From positions 18,182-82,181 of the forward strand of contig NZ_JAGEPF010000045.1 in NCBI RefSeq assembly GCF_017573465.1: a stretch of 64,000 nt of DNA, read 5' to 3'. This DNA comes from Actinomadura violacea. Its GTDB lineage: Bacteria > Actinomycetota > Actinomycetes > Streptosporangiales > Streptosporangiaceae. The position numbers and the translations under genes are program-made. How positions within the stretch are numbered: position 1 is the stretch's first letter; the number at the start of each line of letters is the position of its first letter. Below are positions 60,225 through 64,000 of this stretch, one piece after another. The notes below the pieces were generated by a model. That model saw nothing but the letters and a program-made list of their open reading frames with translations. It was not told the origin of the DNA and did not search any database.

Positions 60225-61978
60225 AATGCTCTCCGTCCGGGTGAGGAGTCCGACTTGCCGACGAGGAAGTCCAGGTCGGCGCCCTGATCCGCCTGGTTGA
60301 CGTGCTCGACGTAGAGCCGGGTCCAGCCGCGGTCCGCAAGGGACGCCGGCGCGTTCCAGGTGGCGCGACGGCGTTCGAGCTCGGCGTCGTCGACGAGCAT
60401 GTCGAGGCGGCGGCCCGGCACGTCCAGGCGGATCCGGTCGCCGGTCGCGACGAGCGCCAGCGGTCCGCCGGCGGCGGACTCGGGCGCCACGTGCAAGACG
60501 GCGGCGCCGAACGCGGTGCCCGACATCCGCGCGTCGGAGATCCGCACCATGTCGCCGATCCCCTGGTCGAGCAGGCGCTTGGGCAGCGGGAGGTTCCCGA
60601 CCTCCGGCATTCCGGGGTACCCCTTCGGGCCGGCGCCGCGGACGACCAGAACGGTGTCGGCGGTGACGTCCAGGTCAGGATCGTCGGCGACCGCGAGGTA
60701 GTCCTCCACCGTGTCGAAGACCAGCGCCGGGCCGGTATGGCGGAGCAGGGCGGGATCGGCCGCGGACTGCTTGATGACCGCGCCGCGTGGTGCGAGGTTG
60801 CCGTGCAGGACCGCAGTGCCGGTCCCCGCGGGCTGGACGGGCCGTTCCCGCGGCCGGATGACCTCGTCGTCGTAAACGGGCGACCCGGCGCAGTTGCCGA
60901 GCAGGCTGTCGCCGGTCACTGTGAGGGTGCCCGGGACCAGCAGGTCGCGGATGCGGTCGATCAGCGCCGGCAGCCCGCCCGCGTAGGCGAACTCCTCCAT
61001 GAGGTACCGGCCGGACGGCATCAGGTCGACCAGCAGCGGGATGTCCCGCCGGTCGAAGTCCTCCAAGCGCAGGTCGACCCCGACGCGCCCCGCGATGGCC
61101 AGCAGATGCAGGACGGCGTTGGTCGATCCGCCGATCGCGGCGTTCACGCGCACGGCGTTCTCGAACGCCTCCCGCGTCATGATCGCCGACGGGGTCAGGG
61201 CGGACCCGGCGAGTTCGACGGCGCGGGCGCCGGTCGCTTCGGCCAGGACGCCGCGCCGGGCGTCGACGGCGGGCAGTCCCGACCCGCCCGGGAGCATCAT
61301 CCCGAGCGTCTCGGTCAGGCACGCCATCGTGGACGCGGTGCCCATCGTCATGCAGTGGCCGGGCGAGCGGTTGAGGCAGGACTCGAACTCCTCGAACTCC
61401 TCCTGGGAGATCCGGCCGGCGCGCAGGTCTTCGGTCATCCGCCAGATGTCTGTGCCGGAGCCGACGTCACGGCCCCGGAACTTGCCGTTCAGCATCGGCC
61501 CGCCGGTGAGCACGATGGCGGGGATGTCGGCGCTCGCGGCGCCCATCAGTGCCGCGGGTGTGGTCTTGTCGCAGCCGGTGAGCAGGACGACGGCGTCGAG
61601 GGGGTTGGCGCGGATCTGCTCCTCGATCTCCATCGCCGCGAGGTTGCGGTAGAGCATCGATGTCGGGCGCAGGAAAGGTTCCCCCAGTGACATCGCGGGG
61701 AACTCCAGCGGAAGGCCGCCGGCTTGCAGAACGCCGCGTCGTACCGCGTCCGCCATGAGCCGCAGGTGCGCGTTGCACGGTGTCAGCTCGGAGTAGGTGT
61801 TGCAGATGCCGATGACGGGGCGTCCTTGGAAGTTCTGCCCGCCCAGGCCCATCGCCCGGAGATGGTGGCGGGCGATGAAGCCGTTCTTGCCGCCGTCGCC
61901 GAACCATTCGCGGCTGCGCAGGATGGGAGCGGCGGCAGTGCCGGATCCGTCGTGGGAAGCGTCATTCAATGGGTTCAC
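60221..61978 (-). CDS. IlvD/Edd-family sugar-acid dehydratase
   Basis: A 585-aa Fe-S dehydratase. GICNTYSELTPCNAHLRLMA carries the first cluster Cys, VVLLTGCDKTTPAALMGAAS the second and SPGHCMTMGTASTMACLTE the third, with INAAIGGSTNAVLH-like VNAAIGGSTNAVLHL and RISDARMSGTAFGAAVLH at the end. The group is that of xylonate/arabonate/galactonate-type dehydratases, not dihydroxyacid dehydratase of valine synthesis. It makes the 2-keto-3-deoxy acid for the following aldolase and kinase. Its start overlaps the GntR gene by 17 bp. Confidence 0.9.
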   Translation of the reverse strand: MNPLNDASHDGSGTAAAPILRSREWFGDGGKNGFIARHHLRAMGLGGQNFQGRPVIGICNTYSELTPCNAHLRLMADAVRRGVLQAGGLPLEFPAMSLGEPFLRPTSMLYRNLAAMEIEEQIRANPLDAVVLLTGCDKTTPAALMGAASADIPAIVLTGGPMLNGKFRGRDVGSGTDIWRMTEDLRAGRISQEEFEEFESCLNRSPGHCMTMGTASTMACLTETLGMMLPGGSGLPAVDARRGVLAEATGARAVELAGSALTPSAIMTREAFENAVRVNAAIGGSTNAVLHLLAIAGRVGVDLRLEDFDRRDIPLLVDLMPSGRYLMEEFAYAGGLPALIDRIRDLLVPGTLTVTGDSLLGNCAGSPVYDDEVIRPRERPVQPAGTGTAVLHGNLAPRGAVIKQSAADPALLRHTGPALVFDTVEDYLAVADDPDLDVTADTVLVVRGAGPKGYPGMPEVGNLPLPKRLLDQGIGDMVRISDARMSGTAFGAAVLHVAPESAAGGPLALVATGDRIRLDVPGRRLDMLVDDAELERRRATWNAPASLADRGWTRLYVEHVNQADQGADLDFLVGKSDSSPGRRAF

Positions 61979-62729
61979 GAGGGGTCTCTTCGGTGGGGGG
62001 CGGGGCCGCGTCGGCGGGGCCCGTCCGTGTGGGGGTCGGCTGCTGGGCGAGGTCGAGCACGGTCTCGCGCAGGTGCCGGGACATGGCGGTCGCCGCCTCG
62101 TCCGGATCGCCCCTGTCGATGGCGTCGAGGATCGAGGCGTGCGCGTCCAGGGTCAGGGCATGCTTCTCCCCGCGGCGGACGCGTCCGTCGTAGCTGGCCT
62201 CGCGCTCGGCCCGGAGAACGTCGGCGAGCGACTCCAGCAGCAGGCGGAGCAGTTCGTTGCCGGCCAGTTCGGCGATCGCGGCGTGGAACGCGATGTCCAG
62301 TTCGATGAAGCGGGCCCGGTCCTGGCCCGCCGCGCGCTGCCGTTCGAGGATGTCGCGCGCGGGGGTGGTGTCGCGCTCGCCGTCGGGGCGTCGAGCGGCG
62401 AGCCGGGCGAGCTCCCCTTCGATCACGTTGCGGGTCTGAGTGAGGTCGTGCAGCCCGAGCGAATGCTGGCGCAGGCGGAACTCCAGGATCTGCCCAAAGA
62501 CACGCGCCGACGGAACGCTGACCCGCGACGGCCTGCCCTGGCTGGACACCAGGATCTCCCGGGCCACCAGGGTGCGGATCGCCTCCCGCACGACCAGGCG
62601 GTTCACTCCGAACTCGCGGGCCAGCTCGCCTTCGGGCGGGATCTCGTCGCCGGGGCCGAGGCCGAGGGTCTCGATCCGGGTGATGATCTCCTGGACGACC
62701 TCGTCCGCCAGCGTGCTACGCCGCACCAT
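61962..62729 (-). CDS. FadR/GntR-family regulator, FCD type (third)
   Basis: A 255-aa regulator. The winged HTH reads IPPEGELAREFGVNRLVVRE with ILVSSQGRPSRVSVPS, and the FCD domain contains ELDIAFHAAIAELAGNELLR and LDAHASILDAIDRGDP. A Pro/Thr-rich 30-residue tail is added. The recognition helix (GVNRLVVREA) differs from the two fucose-locus regulators (SRNTLREA, SRSSMREA), and no copy of their palindrome is seen around this operon, so it should control the second operon alone. Confidence 0.9.
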   Translation of the reverse strand: MVRRSTLADEVVQEIITRIETLGLGPGDEIPPEGELAREFGVNRLVVREAIRTLVAREILVSSQGRPSRVSVPSARVFGQILEFRLRQHSLGLHDLTQTRNVIEGELARLAARRPDGERDTTPARDILERQRAAGQDRARFIELDIAFHAAIAELAGNELLRLLLESLADVLRAEREASYDGRVRRGEKHALTLDAHASILDAIDRGDPDEAATAMSRHLRETVLDLAQQPTPTRTGPADAAPPPTEETPREPIE

Positions 62730-62750
62730 TGCTGTTCGTCCTTCCGGGGG

Positions 62751-63869
62751 TCACGACCAAGGGTCGATGACGATTTTGCCGACCTCGGCGCCGTCCAGTT
62801 CGTAGCGCCGCTCGGCGGTCAGCGCGAGCATGGCATCTTCCGCCCGACTCAAGGGCACCCGATGCGTCACGAGATCGGCGACCCGGTCGCCGAGGCCCTC
62901 GACGACGCGCAGCGCCCGCCGGAACGAGTCGGGGGTGTAGCCGGACACGGCGATGAGCGTCGCGTCCCGCGACAGCAGGTGCCGGTAGGGGTTGACCGCG
63001 GCGTCGCCGACGTCGGAGAAGTGGCCGAGCTCGATGTAGGTGCCGCCCTTGCGCAGGCAGCTCAGACCTTCGGGGAGGGTGGAGGGAACGCCGGCGCATT
63101 CGATGACGGCGTCGAAACCGAGCCCTTCCGGGCTCGCCGCGACCGCCCGGCCGATCCGTTCCGCACCGTCGGCGTGGTCGGCGATGTCGATGGTCTCGGC
63201 GGCGCCGAGGGACCGCGCGATCTCGAGCCGGCGCGCCGGTCCGCCGATCGCCACGATCCGGCTCGCGCCGAGGGCCCGCGCGGTCGCGATCGCCAGCAGC
63301 CCGATCGTGCCGGTGCCCTGGACGAGCACGCTGTCACCGAACGCGACACCGGCCCGGCGCATCCCCTCCATCGGGGTGGCGGCCGGCTCCGTGAGCACCG
63401 CCGCGTCGGCCGCCGCCTCGGTGACGAAGAAACGCGCGCGGCTGGAGTTGCACAGCACGTACCGCCCCCAGCCGCCGCCCGCGGGACGCGTCGAAGGATC
63501 GGCGAAGCCGATGACGTCGAAGTCGTCGCAGTCCGGGATGCGCGGTGCGCGCCGGCAGGCCGGGCACCGGCCGCACGGCGTCGCGGGCATCACCGCGACC
63601 CGGTCCCCGCGGCGGAGCGTCCGTCCCGCGGTGTCGGAGGTGAGCCCGTCGCCGATCTGCTCGACCGTGCCGACCAGTTCGTGTCCGAGCGTCGCCGGGT
63701 AGCCGAAGTCCGGGATGTCGCCCTGGTAGATGTGCAGGTCGGTGGCGCAGACGCCGCCGAGCTCCACCCGTACCAGCAGCTGTCCCGCCTCGACGGCGGG
63801 CAACGGCTGTTCGGCCACCCGCACCGGCCCGGACGGCCCGTCCAGTGTGACGACGTGGTTGACGGTCAT
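62751..63869 (-). CDS. Zinc-dependent alcohol/polyol dehydrogenase (MDR)
   Basis: A 372-aa medium-chain dehydrogenase. GGVCATDLHIYQGDIPDF supplies the catalytic-zinc Cys, LGHELVGTVEQIG the His-Glu, CGRCPACRRAPRIPDCDDFD the structural-zinc cluster (four Cys), and VLVQGTGTIGLLAIATARAL the Rossmann loop. It resembles L-threonine/sorbitol-type dehydrogenases. It is first gene of the operon and probably oxidises the sugar or polyol whose acid is then dehydrated by the IlvD-type enzyme. An AGGGAGGAT box sits just before the ATG. Confidence 0.9.
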   Translation of the reverse strand: MTVNHVVTLDGPSGPVRVAEQPLPAVEAGQLLVRVELGGVCATDLHIYQGDIPDFGYPATLGHELVGTVEQIGDGLTSDTAGRTLRRGDRVAVMPATPCGRCPACRRAPRIPDCDDFDVIGFADPSTRPAGGGWGRYVLCNSSRARFFVTEAAADAAVLTEPAATPMEGMRRAGVAFGDSVLVQGTGTIGLLAIATARALGASRIVAIGGPARRLEIARSLGAAETIDIADHADGAERIGRAVAASPEGLGFDAVIECAGVPSTLPEGLSCLRKGGTYIELGHFSDVGDAAVNPYRHLLSRDATLIAVSGYTPDSFRRALRVVEGLGDRVADLVTHRVPLSRAEDAMLALTAERRYELDGAEVGKIVIDPWS

Positions 63870-63897
63870 GATCCTCCCTAAGAATTGGGGTGGTCCC

Positions 63898-63967
63898 GGA
63901 GGGCCGGGTGTGGCTGATGATTCTCTGCTGCTGTTAGGGCTTCCAAGGAATGGCCGCCCGGCCCTCC
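63898..63967. repeat. Inverted repeat at the window end
   Basis: GGAGGGCCGGG (63898-63908) and CCCGGCCCTCC (63957-63967) are perfect 11-bp complements, 48 bp apart, upstream of the dehydrogenase promoter. It could be a terminator for a gene outside the window or one end of a mobile element. Confidence 0.45.
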
Positions 63968-64000
63968 AGGACGCTCCGACCCACTGATTGAGAACTGCGG

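Noticed and set aside
61797..63881. 694-codon plus-strand frame across the regulator and dehydrogenase
   Set aside because: It spans two well-defined minus-strand genes and has no motif of its own.
1..64000. CRISPR array
   Set aside because: No set of regularly spaced identical repeats was seen anywhere in the window.

Overview
This window looks like a chromosomal stretch of a high-GC filamentous actinomycete. The Streptosporangiales/Thermomonosporaceae or Streptomyces side of the phylum is most likely. The signs are very high third-position G+C, GTG/TTG starts, 4-bp ATGA/GTGA start-stop overlaps, a DUF5997 plus LysR-like pair, remnants of DUF5753/DUF397 and MmyB-type regulators, and XRE-controlled gene groups. 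The genus cannot be fixed from sequence alone. No rRNA, tRNA or CRISPR array was found.

Layout. (1) 1-18.4 kb is a patchwork of single accessory genes among debris: a broken IS5 transposase, an erythromycin-esterase-like gene behind a MerR/SoxR-type promoter, DUF5997/LysR-like, alpha/beta hydrolases, a MerR regulator, an ATP-dependent DNA ligase, a GNAT, a RibD-like reductase, LtrA between two imperfect direct repeats, and at least three decayed regulator or unknown genes. It ends in an ISAs1-family element with both terminal inverted repeats but a broken transposase. (2) 18.4-21.8 kb is a tightly coupled three-gene operon read as an ABC-three-component (ABC-3C) conflict/defence system: a PD-(D/E)XK (Mrr-like) effector, an MC2 middle component and a Rad50/SMC-like ATPase. 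It sits between the ISAs1 element and an IS30 remnant. (3) 22.5-28.9 kb holds a GNAT and XRE regulator facing a coupled operon of uncharacterised genes (one APH-like), then a CYTH protein and an anti-sigma-type ATPase. (4) 28.9-38.6 kb is an integrated element: a winged-helix protein, a MoxR-like AAA+ ATPase and a VWA protein that also carries HExxH, then a 2-kb gene-poor stretch, a small HTH (Xis-like) protein and a tyrosine recombinase that abuts a truncated hydrolase gene.

(5) 39.0-58.4 kb is a deoxy-sugar (best fit L-fucose) utilisation locus. It contains a secreted GH29 alpha-L-fucosidase, an MHS-type MFS permease, a sugar ABC transporter, and a complete non-phosphorylative route: aldo/keto reductase (sugar dehydrogenase), lactonase, fuconate dehydratase, SDR, FAH-family hydrolase, plus mutarotase. 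That route yields pyruvate and lactate, and lutABC in the same operon would oxidise the lactate. Two FCD-type GntR regulators are encoded here. A 15-bp palindrome (ATTGGTCnGACCAAT) occurs as pairs upstream of four transcription units, with centres 73-74 or 64 bp apart. (6) 58.4-63.9 kb is a second, oppositely oriented sugar-acid operon: Zn-alcohol dehydrogenase, GntR, IlvD/Edd dehydratase, DHDPS/KDG-aldolase-like enzyme and PfkB kinase. Its substrate is not determined. The window ends in an inverted repeat.
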